64,000 nt of DNA from contig JAFUCA010000036.1 in assembly GCA_017459895.1 (NCBI GenBank), positions 38,357 through 102,356 on the forward strand, written 5' to 3'. Each line of letters opens with the position of its first letter. The first letter of the stretch is position 1. Positions 54,786 through 61,962 of this stretch are shown piece by piece. The position numbers were made by a program, and so were the translations under genes. The notes beneath the pieces are model-generated. The model was not told where the DNA came from, searched no databases, and saw only the letters and a program-made list of their open reading frames with translations. The stretch comes from Bacillota bacterium. GTDB lineage: Bacteria > Bacillota > Clostridia > Peptostreptococcales > Anaerovoracaceae.

Positions 54786-55730
54786 ATGAAGCAAACAACG
54801 AAGGCCCACATTTTAATGACGCTTCTGGTGATTTCCTGGGGATTTGACTACGTTCCGGCGAAGCTGGGACTGGAGATCCTGGAACCGATGAGTCTGCTGT
54901 TCCTGAAGTACTCCTTCGGACTGGTCACACTGCTGATCATCAAATTTATCATTACCAGGAATATGGTCCTGCCAAAACTCAGAGACATCCCGATTTTCCT
55001 GCTTTGCGGACTGTTCGGAGAGATCCTGTATTTTTACTGCGAATACAGCGCCATGGACCATCTGCCGGTCTCCCTCCTGACCATCATCCTCGGGTTCGTG
55101 CCGGTGATATCGGTGGCGGCGGAGCGGATGATTTACAAGCGAAGCCCCAACCGGGTCATCATCATCGGCATCGGATTCTGTATTCTCGGGATCATCTTCG
55201 TCATCGGAAGCGACTGGCACATCATCTTCGAGGGAAGGGCCATCGGATACATCCTCGCCTTCGGCGCGGTCATCAGCTGGAACATCTACAACTTCATTAC
55301 CGCATCCGAAAAACTGCAGAAATACGACTCAGCGACCCTGTCCTGCACACAGCTCATCTGCACGCTGTGCCTCTGCGCGCCGATGGCGTGGCACAGTATG
55401 CCTCCGATGGCGGAAATCACGACGACCGTCTGGGCAGGCATCGCATGGATCGGCATCGTCGACTCCGGCTTCGGATTTCTCATCATGGTCTATGGCCTGC
55501 AAAAGCTGGGGCCGACCACGTCCGCCCTCTATTCGGATTTCATGCCGGTGTCATCCACCTTCTTCAGCGCGGTCCTGCTGCACGAGACCATCACCAGGCT
55601 GCAGGTGGTGGGAGGAATCATCGTCGTCATCGCAGGCTTCTTCGTCATACGGGAAAAGGGCCGGCTGGACGAAGCCCGGCAGGCCCGGCTGCAGGCAGAA
55701 GACAGTCCTCAAACTCCAGCGAACTGCTGA
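54786..55730 (+). CDS. EamA/DMT-family transporter
   Basis: 314 residues with ten predicted helices and two EamA repeats: LLVISWGFDYVPAKLGLEIL at the start, LPVSLLTIILGFVPVIS at the end of the first half, and SALYSDFMPVSSTFFSAVLL in the second. Probable exporter of a small metabolite. The C-terminal tail is charged. The 3' end overlaps the convergent coiled-coil gene by 22 bp. Confidence 0.85.
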   Translation: MKQTTKAHILMTLLVISWGFDYVPAKLGLEILEPMSLLFLKYSFGLVTLLIIKFIITRNMVLPKLRDIPIFLLCGLFGEILYFYCEYSAMDHLPVSLLTIILGFVPVISVAAERMIYKRSPNRVIIIGIGFCILGIIFVIGSDWHIIFEGRAIGYILAFGAVISWNIYNFITASEKLQKYDSATLSCTQLICTLCLCAPMAWHSMPPMAEITTTVWAGIAWIGIVDSGFGFLIMVYGLQKLGPTTSALYSDFMPVSSTFFSAVLLHETITRLQVVGGIIVVIAGFFVIREKGRLDEARQARLQAEDSPQTPANC

Positions 55731-56386
55731 AGACTGCGGATGTTAACGTGATGATTGGTCACAAGCTTCTTCATCACATCCTGCTCTGCGTCGATTTTAT
55801 CCATACGGCTTGTGATTGTCTCAAGGGACTGTATGCCGGTCGGACAATTCTCTGCAAACAGCTGCATCATATAGCCATAATCATTCTCGAAGGTGAGTTT
55901 CATACGGGTATCCAGATCCTCACACAGCTGCGCAGTCCACACTTCGAACTGCTCGTCCATCCATTTCTTAAGCCGCTTCTCAAGCCGTTCCTCAAGGCGG
56001 CGTTCCATAGCATCCATCTTCTCTTCGAGCCTGCGTTCGAGGGCTTCGATCTTCTCATCAAGCCGTTCGTCCAGCCACTTCTCAAGCCGCATCTCAAGCC
56101 GGCGTTCGAGAGCTTCGATCTTCTCATCAAGCCGCTCGTCCAGCCACTTCTCAAGCCGCATCTCAAGCCTGCGTTCGAGAGCCTCGATCTTCTCATCAAG
56201 CCGCTCGTCCAGCCACTTCTCGAGCCGTTCCTCAAGCCTGCGTTCGAGGGCTTCGATCTTCTCATCAAGCCGCTTCTCAAGGCGTTCCATGAGTCGTTCC
56301 TCGAGCCGCTCCGCAAGTCGATCCACGAGCCGATCCTCAAGGCCGTCCAGGGCTTCCAGAATTCTGTTTTCGGTTGTTTCAGTCAT
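55709..56386 (-). CDS. Coiled-coil protein with 23-residue tandem repeats, function unknown
   Basis: 225 residues. The central part repeats LDEKIEALERRLEMRLEKW-LDER units of 23 residues about four times, with Leu/Ile heptad spacing and high Glu/Arg: a long, highly charged coiled coil. The N-terminus (ENRILEALDGLEDRLVDRLAERLEERL) continues the pattern. The C-terminal 100 residues are less repetitive. No signal peptide or membrane segment, so cytoplasmic. AGAGGAACAAG precedes the ATG and TATAAT lies at 56444-56449 (minus). Structural or scaffold-like role is only a guess. Confidence 0.75.
   Translation of the reverse strand: MTETTENRILEALDGLEDRLVDRLAERLEERLMERLEKRLDEKIEALERRLEERLEKWLDERLDEKIEALERRLEMRLEKWLDERLDEKIEALERRLEMRLEKWLDERLDEKIEALERRLEEKMDAMERRLEERLEKRLKKWMDEQFEVWTAQLCEDLDTRMKLTFENDYGYMMQLFAENCPTGIQSLETITSRMDKIDAEQDVMKKLVTNHHVNIRSLQQFAGV
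56043..56318 (-). repeat. 69-bp tandem repeats in the coiled-coil gene
   Basis: Four units with an exact period of 69 bp, beginning near 56043, 56112, 56181 and 56250; the middle units are almost identical in DNA, so recent expansion or contraction is likely. 69 bp keeps the frame (23 codons). Confidence 0.88.
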
Positions 56387-56544
56387 TTCTTGTTCCTCTC
56401 TAATTTCAATACCTCTTTGTCCTCTATACCTTTTGGGAATTCTATTATAGCGCCTGGAGGTGCCGTGTCAATACCATTTGATGGAAAAAAATAACATTTT
56501 TTCGAGTTCGTGTAAATTGATGAAAATCTGTTTCCATTTCGTGC

Positions 56545-56550
56545 TATAAT
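56545..56550 (+). promoter_or_regulatory. -10 box of the C1 protease gene (leaderless transcript predicted)
   Basis: TGCTATAAT (extended -10, hexamer 56545-56550), 6 nt before ATG 56557. No ribosome binding site and no clear -35. Confidence 0.5.
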
Positions 56551-56556
56551 ACCCAT

Positions 56557-58548
56557 ATGAAAAAGTATTTACCAGCCTTTGCATTCATACTGCTGCTTGC
56601 GGCCTTCCTGCCGGCCGCTGTTTTTGGCGCGCAGACGGAGGAACCGCAGGGACACAAGACACTTTCGGTCGATGCGCAGCCGATCAGCGAAGAGCAGCTT
56701 GAGCTGAACGAGGAGGAGGCGCAGGGGCTTCCGCAAAGGCTGGACCCCCGAAGCGAAGCATGGTTTGCGGACAATATCCATGTCAGAGATCAGGCGGATA
56801 CGGAGCTCTGCTGGGCCTTCGCCGCAGCGAGCGCAGCCCAGATCTCCTATGCGAAAGAAACCTACGACCCGGAACATCCCCAGCCGGTACCGGAGCTGTC
56901 GCCGGCTCATCTGGGGTACTTCTTTTATCATCGGGTGGACGATCCGCTGGGGAACACTCCGAAGGATCGAAACCTGCTGATGAAATACGACTGGAAGAAG
57001 GAAGGGGGAGCCAGCGCCTACACCTATCAGCATCTGGCCACCTGGAGCGGAGCAGGGCCCGAAGAGAACACGCCCTTCGTAGCCGCAGAGGGCAAGTACA
57101 CCGGCCCGGGAAGCTTTGCCGCTGGTCTCGCCTATCAAAACGCGCTGACCCTGCAGAGCAGCGAATTCTATCTGGACCTTCCTGATACGGAGGCGGGCCG
57201 GGATACCCTGAAGAACATGATCGATCGCTACGGGGCGGTCGTCGGCTCTCTCAGCTGGTCGGAGGATTTTCAGAGGACGATCGAGGCAGAACCGGAGGAG
57301 ACGGATCCGGGGGAGGAAATCGATACGGGGGAGGAGACTGCGCCGGCGGCAGAGACAGAGCTCACGTTTTTCAATACCAATCCGAAGGCGGTGATCAACC
57401 ACGAGATCACCATCATCGGCTGGGACGACAGCTACCCGAAAGAAAACTTCGTTTCAACTCCCAATGGAGACGGTGCCTGGCTGATCCTGGACAGCCATGG
57501 GGCGGAGGAGCCGGGAGGGGGCTACGTCTGGGTATCCTACGAGAGTGTGGATATCATGGAGCAGGGCCTTTTGGGCATGGATATGCAGGAAGCGGATCCG
57601 AAGCTTTCCCTGTATCAGTACGACGGAACGGCCGTCTACGATTCTTACGATCTGGATGCCGGGGATACGGCGGCGAATGTATTCACTGCGCCGAAGAACC
57701 ATCAGATCCAGCTGGATCAGGTGGGATTTACAGCAATGAACGCAGAAGAGACCTGCTGCACCATCACGATCTACGCGGGGCTCACCGACCGGAATAAACC
57801 GGACAGAGGATTGGAACAGCTGCGGCAGGAGGTGATCATCGATTCACCCGGATACAAGACCTTTGAACTGACCAGGCCGGTGACCATTGATGCCGGTGAG
57901 ACCTTTGCTGTCTGCGTAACAGCCCGGGAAGCTGCCGGGTTTGGAACGGAAATGGATTATCTGGGCACGAACGACATCTTCCAGGCAGAGGCAGGGATTC
58001 AGGCAGGCCAGAGCTTCTACTATTACAAGAAAAATCATACGTGGTATGACGCAGGTATTGATACGGACGGTTCGGGAGGGTACTGCTTCCGGATCAAAGC
58101 GGTTTCCGAAGCCGCAAGCTGTGTCCACAGGTATGTTTCCGAGCGCAGGGTCGACCCGAAAAAAGGCGTCAGCGGTTACAGCATCGGACAGTGCAGCCTT
58201 TGCGGACACCGGGCCAGGATCGAGATTCCGGCGCTGAAGCCGGTACCGAAGGGCACCTCCGTCACGAAACTCGTGAAGGCTCGAAAAGCTGTAACCGTCA
58301 AATGGAAGAAGTCTTCCGAGAAGATCGCCGGCAAGAACATCGGCGGCTATCAGATCCGATACAGCCTGAAGAAGACCATGAAGAACCCGAAGAAAATCAC
58401 GGTCAAGGGCTACAAGAAGACCTCCGTGAAGATCACCGGGCTCAAGGCGAAAAAGAAATATTACGTCCAGATCCGTACCTATAAGAAGACCGGCGGCAAG
58501 AATTATTATTCTGCCTGGTCCGCCGTCAAATCCGTAAAAACCAAGTAG
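56557..58548 (+). CDS. Secreted C1-family (papain-like) cysteine protease with C-terminal fibronectin-like domain
   Basis: 663 residues. Signal peptide at 1-24 (FAFILLLAAFLPAAVFGA). The papain domain has RDQADTELCWAF with Cys85 and INHEITIIGWDD with His282. The usual third residue lies in a KNSWG motif; here the sequence is LILDSHG, so Asn is replaced by Asp312 and Trp by His. A middle domain (about 390-540) of beta type follows, then a Lys-rich C-terminal fibronectin-like module (YYVQIRTYKKTGGKNYYSAW) shared with the subtilase. Surface or secreted; may be active with reduced efficiency or act as a binding protein. Repeats at 56572, 56733 and 58194. Confidence 0.85.
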   Translation: MKKYLPAFAFILLLAAFLPAAVFGAQTEEPQGHKTLSVDAQPISEEQLELNEEEAQGLPQRLDPRSEAWFADNIHVRDQADTELCWAFAAASAAQISYAKETYDPEHPQPVPELSPAHLGYFFYHRVDDPLGNTPKDRNLLMKYDWKKEGGASAYTYQHLATWSGAGPEENTPFVAAEGKYTGPGSFAAGLAYQNALTLQSSEFYLDLPDTEAGRDTLKNMIDRYGAVVGSLSWSEDFQRTIEAEPEETDPGEEIDTGEETAPAAETELTFFNTNPKAVINHEITIIGWDDSYPKENFVSTPNGDGAWLILDSHGAEEPGGGYVWVSYESVDIMEQGLLGMDMQEADPKLSLYQYDGTAVYDSYDLDAGDTAANVFTAPKNHQIQLDQVGFTAMNAEETCCTITIYAGLTDRNKPDRGLEQLRQEVIIDSPGYKTFELTRPVTIDAGETFAVCVTAREAAGFGTEMDYLGTNDIFQAEAGIQAGQSFYYYKKNHTWYDAGIDTDGSGGYCFRIKAVSEAASCVHRYVSERRVDPKKGVSGYSIGQCSLCGHRARIEIPALKPVPKGTSVTKLVKARKAVTVKWKKSSEKIAGKNIGGYQIRYSLKKTMKNPKKITVKGYKKTSVKITGLKAKKKYYVQIRTYKKTGGKNYYSAWSAVKSVKTK

Positions 58549-58552
58549 ACGG

Positions 58553-58581
58553 TTTACCAAATCCCGCGCCCATGATACAAT
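58553..58581 (+). promoter_or_regulatory. Promoter of the crotonase gene
   Basis: TTTACC (58553-58558), 17-bp spacer, TGATACAAT with TACAAT at 58576-58581; 55 bp before the start. Confidence 0.65.
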
Positions 58582-58636
58582 GTGAGCAACGAGAAAGTAA
58601 CCATCATTTTTAGTGATATCAAGAAAGGAACCACCC

Positions 58637-59413
58637 ATGTACGAAACAATCAAATGTGAATTGAACGAAGGCATCGCAACCGTTACCGTAAACCGCCCCA
58701 AGGCAATGAACGCCCTGAACAGCCAGGTTTTGGATGAGCTGTTCGACGCCTTCACAGCGCTGGCAGCTAACGCGGACGTGCGGGCGATCATCCTGACGGG
58801 TGAGGGCAAGGCATTCGTCGCCGGCGCCGACATCGCCGAAATGTCCAAGCTGGGCGCGGTGGAAGCGAGAGCCTTCGCGAAAAAGGGCCACAGCGTCATG
58901 AACCTGATCGAGACCATCGAAAAGCCGGTCATCGCGGCGGTCAATGGCTTCGCTCTGGGCGGCGGATGCGAGCTCGCCATGGCATGCGACATCCGCATCG
59001 CGTCCGCTAAGGCCAAGTTCGGCCAGCCGGAAGTTGGCCTTGGCCTGATCCCGGGATTCGGCGGCAACCTGCGCCTGCCGCGTCTGGTGGGCAAGGGCAA
59101 CGCCAAGTACCTGATCTACTCCGCGGATATGATCGACGCGGCGGAAGCGTACCGGATCGGTCTGGTCCAGAAGGTCGCCGAGCCGGAAGAACTGATCGCT
59201 GAGGCGGAGGCGATGGCAGCCAAGATCGCGAAACAGGCACCTATCGCCGTCGCGGTCGCTAAGGATGTGGTGAACAACGGCTACGATGTGGACATGAAGT
59301 CCGGCTCCAACTACGAAGTCAATGCTTTCAGCCTGATCTTTGACTCCGAGGACATGAAGGAAGGCACCGCCGCGTTCCTGGAGAAGCGCAAGGCGGAGTG
59401 GAAGAACAAGTAA
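58637..59413 (+). CDS. crt: Enoyl-CoA hydratase / crotonase
   Basis: 258 residues of the crotonase family. Oxyanion-hole segments GKAFVAGADIAEM (about 60-72) and NGFALGGGCELAMACD (about 105-120); both catalytic Glu are visible, one in GCELAM and one in GQPEVGLGLIPGFGG. Likely hydrates crotonyl-CoA in the butyrate pathway next to Bcd. ATG 58637 follows AAAGGAACC. Substrate chain length is inferred. Confidence 0.9.
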   Translation: MYETIKCELNEGIATVTVNRPKAMNALNSQVLDELFDAFTALAANADVRAIILTGEGKAFVAGADIAEMSKLGAVEARAFAKKGHSVMNLIETIEKPVIAAVNGFALGGGCELAMACDIRIASAKAKFGQPEVGLGLIPGFGGNLRLPRLVGKGNAKYLIYSADMIDAAEAYRIGLVQKVAEPEELIAEAEAMAAKIAKQAPIAVAVAKDVVNNGYDVDMKSGSNYEVNAFSLIFDSEDMKEGTAAFLEKRKAEWKNK

Positions 59414-59440
59414 GCCGCGCTGATAACGAAAGGAGCAACC

Positions 59441-59995
59441 ATGGAGAAATACGCATTTATTGAAAACGTTCCGGGTCTGAGCTCGGACCGCTACACGGAT
59501 TCCTTCAATGACGGCGAGTGGGAAAGTTTCGTCATCGGTCTGGACGGCATGGACAAGGTCGTTGACTGCGCGAAGCAGATGATTGCCGATGGCGCCAGCC
59601 TGATCAATCTGTGCGGTGACTTCGGTGAGGAGCACGTGGCCGAGATCCTGAAGGACGCGCCGGAGGGCACCGAGGTCCACTACGCAGCCTACCTGCCGAC
59701 CGAGCTGGCAAAACTGGAGGCCCTGCCTCAGTACGTCGAGTATGGGCAGATCATTTTCGGCGGGGTGGAGGAGCCGGTTCATCTGGAGCTGGCGGATCCG
59801 GCAATGAACACCCATACGGTCTTTGTCAAGAACCTCGACCAGGCCATCGAGGCGGCCCGGGAATTTGCAAAGGCTGGCGTTGACGGGATCGAGCTGTGCA
59901 GCAGCTTTGACCTGGACATGACCCGGCAGATCATCGCCGCCGTGGAAGCCATCGACCCGAAGATCCCGGTGGGAAGCAACGGGATTATAGTTTAG
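59441..59995 (+). CDS. Conserved hypothetical protein (possibly DUF6506-like)
   Basis: 184 residues, soluble and acidic. Starts MEKYAFIENVPGLSSDRYTD; then alternating strands and helices (GASLINLCGDFGEEHVAEIL; HTVFVKNLDQAIEAAREFAKAGVDGIELCSSFD), which looks like a small TIM-barrel-like or ferredoxin-like alpha/beta fold. I believe similar short proteins are catalogued as DUF6506, but am not sure. 27 bp after crt with AAAGGAG, so co-transcribed. Repeat at 59867 encodes AKAG. Cluster 5 follows the stop within about 10 bp. Confidence 0.6.
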   Translation: MEKYAFIENVPGLSSDRYTDSFNDGEWESFVIGLDGMDKVVDCAKQMIADGASLINLCGDFGEEHVAEILKDAPEGTEVHYAAYLPTELAKLEALPQYVEYGQIIFGGVEEPVHLELADPAMNTHTVFVKNLDQAIEAAREFAKAGVDGIELCSSFDLDMTRQIIAAVEAIDPKIPVGSNGIIV

Positions 59996-60005
59996 GTACG
60001 AATAA

Positions 60006-60213
60006 CCGGCATTCCTTAAATTTACGTTCAAGAAAGCCAATAATAAGGAATATTGCTCCGATGCGTCTTGTCGTGAGAGAGCGATTCCTTATTATTGGCT
60101 TAATATTGCGGACAATTAAGGAATCGCGCCTTGCCGGGAAGGTCCTGGCGGCCGCTAAAACAATGAAATTCATTAAATCTATACAATTTAGGAGCCATTT
60201 TAAGGAATGCCGG
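60006..60213. repeat. Alternating inverted-repeat cluster 5 (ATTCCTTAA motif, 6 copies)
   Basis: CCGGCATTCCTTAAA (60006), GCCAATAATAAGGAAT (60036, reverse), ATTCCTTATTATTGGC (60084), AATTAAGGAATCGC (60114, reverse), AATTCATTAAAT (60167, degenerate), TTTAAGGAATGCCGG (60199, reverse). The outer pair is perfect over 15 bp and the second/third pair over 16 bp. The third copy can instead pair with the fourth (GCGATTCCTTA with TAAGGAATCGC, 11 bp), so two alternative folds exist. Upstream at 59990 is GTTTAGGTAC, the same 10-mer as the motif of cluster 1. The HAD gene starts 20 bp later. Confidence 0.8.
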
Positions 60214-60233
60214 ATAATTCGACAGGAACCAAC

Positions 60234-60911
60234 ATGAATATCATTTTCGACATGGACGGAGTCATCTTCGACACGGAGCGATTCTGGCTGAACTGCTGCA
60301 TCCCGGCGGCGAAGGAGCTGGGAATGAGAAACTTCGCCGAGGTCTATCCGCGCTGCATCGGTCTGACGGAGCCGGAGACCTGGCGGGTCATGATGGACGC
60401 CTACGGCGACCGGCCGCTCCTGGAAGAAATGTATGCAAAGGCTGGTGCGATCTTTCATAAGCGCTATGAGGAGGAGGGCCTTCCCGTCAAGCCGGGTGCC
60501 CGGGAGATTCTGGTCTGGCTGAAGGAACAGCAGATTCCCACGGCGCTGGCATCGTCCACCAAGGAGGAAATCGTCACAAAGGAGCTGACCGACGCCGGCC
60601 TGCTCCAATATTTTGATACCATTACCTGCGGCGATCACGTAGAGCGAAGCAAGCCCGCGCCGGATATTTTCATCGAAGCGGCGCGGCGGCTGGGCGAAGT
60701 GCGAAGGATCGGCGGCACCGATATCGCCCCGCAGGACTGCTTCGTCATCGAGGATTCTTTTAACGGCATCCGGGCGGCGGCAGCGGCGGGAACCAGGCCG
60801 CTGATGGTGCCGGATATGCTGGAGCCTACCGATGAGATCCGCGCCATGGCCCACCTGGTGTTTCATGATCTCTATGAGGTGAAGGAATACCTGCAGGATA
60901 TCGAATCGTAA
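60234..60911 (+). CDS. HAD-superfamily phosphatase (beta-phosphoglucomutase-like)
   Basis: 225 residues from ATG 60234 (AGGA upstream; an earlier ATG at 60207 lies in cluster 5). HAD motifs: IFDMDGVIFDTE (nucleophile and acid Asp), ALASSTKEEI (Thr/Ser), KPAPDIF (Lys) and CFVIEDSFNGI (Asp). The helical cap makes it a subfamily IA phosphatase or phosphomutase; substrate unknown. Repeat at 60435. Confidence 0.85.
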   Translation: MNIIFDMDGVIFDTERFWLNCCIPAAKELGMRNFAEVYPRCIGLTEPETWRVMMDAYGDRPLLEEMYAKAGAIFHKRYEEEGLPVKPGAREILVWLKEQQIPTALASSTKEEIVTKELTDAGLLQYFDTITCGDHVERSKPAPDIFIEAARRLGEVRRIGGTDIAPQDCFVIEDSFNGIRAAAAAGTRPLMVPDMLEPTDEIRAMAHLVFHDLYEVKEYLQDIES

Positions 60912-60945
60912 TTTGAAGCAACAGTCATACCAATAGGAGTAACCC

Positions 60946-61926
60946 ATGAGCATCCGACCACATACATCCACCATCACAACCAAAGTCACCCACCGCCGGG
61001 TGGTCATCGTCGGCGCGGGCTACGTCGGCGCATCCATCGCCTATGCCCTGACCATCACCAACCTGGCCCGGGAGATCATCCTGATCGACATCGACGAGCA
61101 GAAGGCCATCGGCGAATCCCTGGACATCCAGCACGGCATCCCGTACATGGGCGTCTCGAAGGTCCGGGCCGGCGGCTATGAGGACTGTGCGGAGAGCGAT
61201 CTGATCATCGTCACCGCCGGAAGAAACCGGCGGGTGGGAGAGACACGGCTGGAGATGGCGGCGGACAACATCGGAATCATCCGGGACGTGGCAGGCAAGA
61301 TCAAGCCCCATTACAACCACGGGCCGATCATCATCGTCTCCAACCCGGTGGATATCCTGACCTGGGAGTTCGACCGGATCATGGGCCTTCCCAACGGGCA
61401 CGTCTTCGGCACAGGGTGCATTCTGGATACCTCGCGGCTCATCCGGAGCATCGCCCGCTATACGCACCTGAAGATCGAGGCAATCAAGTGCAACGTGGTA
61501 GGGGAGCACGGGGATTCCCAGTTCCCGGTGTGGAGCCGGCTTGCCATCGCAGGACAGCCCATGGAGGAGTACTGCGAGAACGTGGGCCTGGCCTGGGGCA
61601 AACGGGAGCAGGACATGCTCTATAACTACGTCCGGGACATGGGCGCCCACATCATCGCCGCCAAGGGCAAGACCCACTACGGCATCGCCACCTGCGTATG
61701 TTCCATCGCCGACGCCGTCCTGAACCAGCGGCTCACCATCGCCCCGGTGACCAGCCCTTTGCAGGGGGAATACGGCATCAAGGGGGTGTCCCTGTCCGTT
61801 CCGTCGATCATCGGCGTCAACGGCGTCGAGCAAAGGCTGGAGGAGCGCTGGTCCGATGAGGAGTACGAGAAGCTAAAAAAAAGCGCTGCCGCAGTGGAGG
61901 CAGCGATCCGGGAGATACCGGTATAG
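60946..61926 (+). CDS. L-lactate/malate dehydrogenase family enzyme
   Basis: 326 residues. Rossmann motif VVIVGAGYVGASIAYAL, NAD-binding Asp in LIDIDEQKA, catalytic Arg/Asp in LDTSRLIR and the proton-relay His in VGEHGDSQFPVWS. Overall most like L-lactate dehydrogenase (GETRL loop). The specificity position (Gln102 in LDH, ANQKPGETR) reads RNRRVGETR, an Arg, which is the malate dehydrogenase residue. So oxaloacetate or a larger 2-oxo acid is possible. Ribosome binding site AATAGGAG. A palindromic terminator follows. Repeat at 61830. Confidence 0.8.
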   Translation: MSIRPHTSTITTKVTHRRVVIVGAGYVGASIAYALTITNLAREIILIDIDEQKAIGESLDIQHGIPYMGVSKVRAGGYEDCAESDLIIVTAGRNRRVGETRLEMAADNIGIIRDVAGKIKPHYNHGPIIIVSNPVDILTWEFDRIMGLPNGHVFGTGCILDTSRLIRSIARYTHLKIEAIKCNVVGEHGDSQFPVWSRLAIAGQPMEEYCENVGLAWGKREQDMLYNYVRDMGAHIIAAKGKTHYGIATCVCSIADAVLNQRLTIAPVTSPLQGEYGIKGVSLSVPSIIGVNGVEQRLEERWSDEEYEKLKKSAAAVEAAIREIPV

Positions 61927-61962
61927 AAGGACATTACTTGACGTTACTTATGGCGATTTATC

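Larger units (their letters stand above)
1079..61840. repeat. Dispersed uptake-sequence-like repeat family, core GCAAAGGCTG(G), 35 exact copies
   Basis: Hand count over the window. The 11-mer GCAAAGGCTGG on the + strand starts at 1079, 3760, 5783, 9419, 18223, 22378, 31638, 38535, 39747, 41828, 44022, 56733, 59867, 60435 and 61830. Its complement CCAGCCTTTGC starts at 1819, 4636, 15383, 20712, 29559, 31695, 38344, 41653, 45440 and 56572. Ten further copies match the 10-mer only: + at 29325, 48000, 50321, 53599; complement at 13863, 29150, 45343, 49690, 50171, 58194. About 0.1-0.3 would be expected by chance. Most copies are preceded by T, often AT. Strands are balanced (19 to 16). Inside genes the motif is read as AKAG, QRLE, QPLH, SLC or PAFA, so selection acts on DNA, not protein. 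One-mismatch variants also occur (for example 9702, 42113, 42889). Confidence 0.9.

Noticed and set aside
55004-56494. Plus-strand frame through the EamA 3' half and across the coiled-coil gene
   Set aside because: Out of frame with the transporter and antisense to the repeat protein; the repeat merely keeps it open.
1079-61840. The dispersed 11-mer as a Chi or KOPS site
   Set aside because: No strand skew (19 versus 16) within a 64-kb stretch, whereas those motifs are strongly polar; kept only as an alternative.
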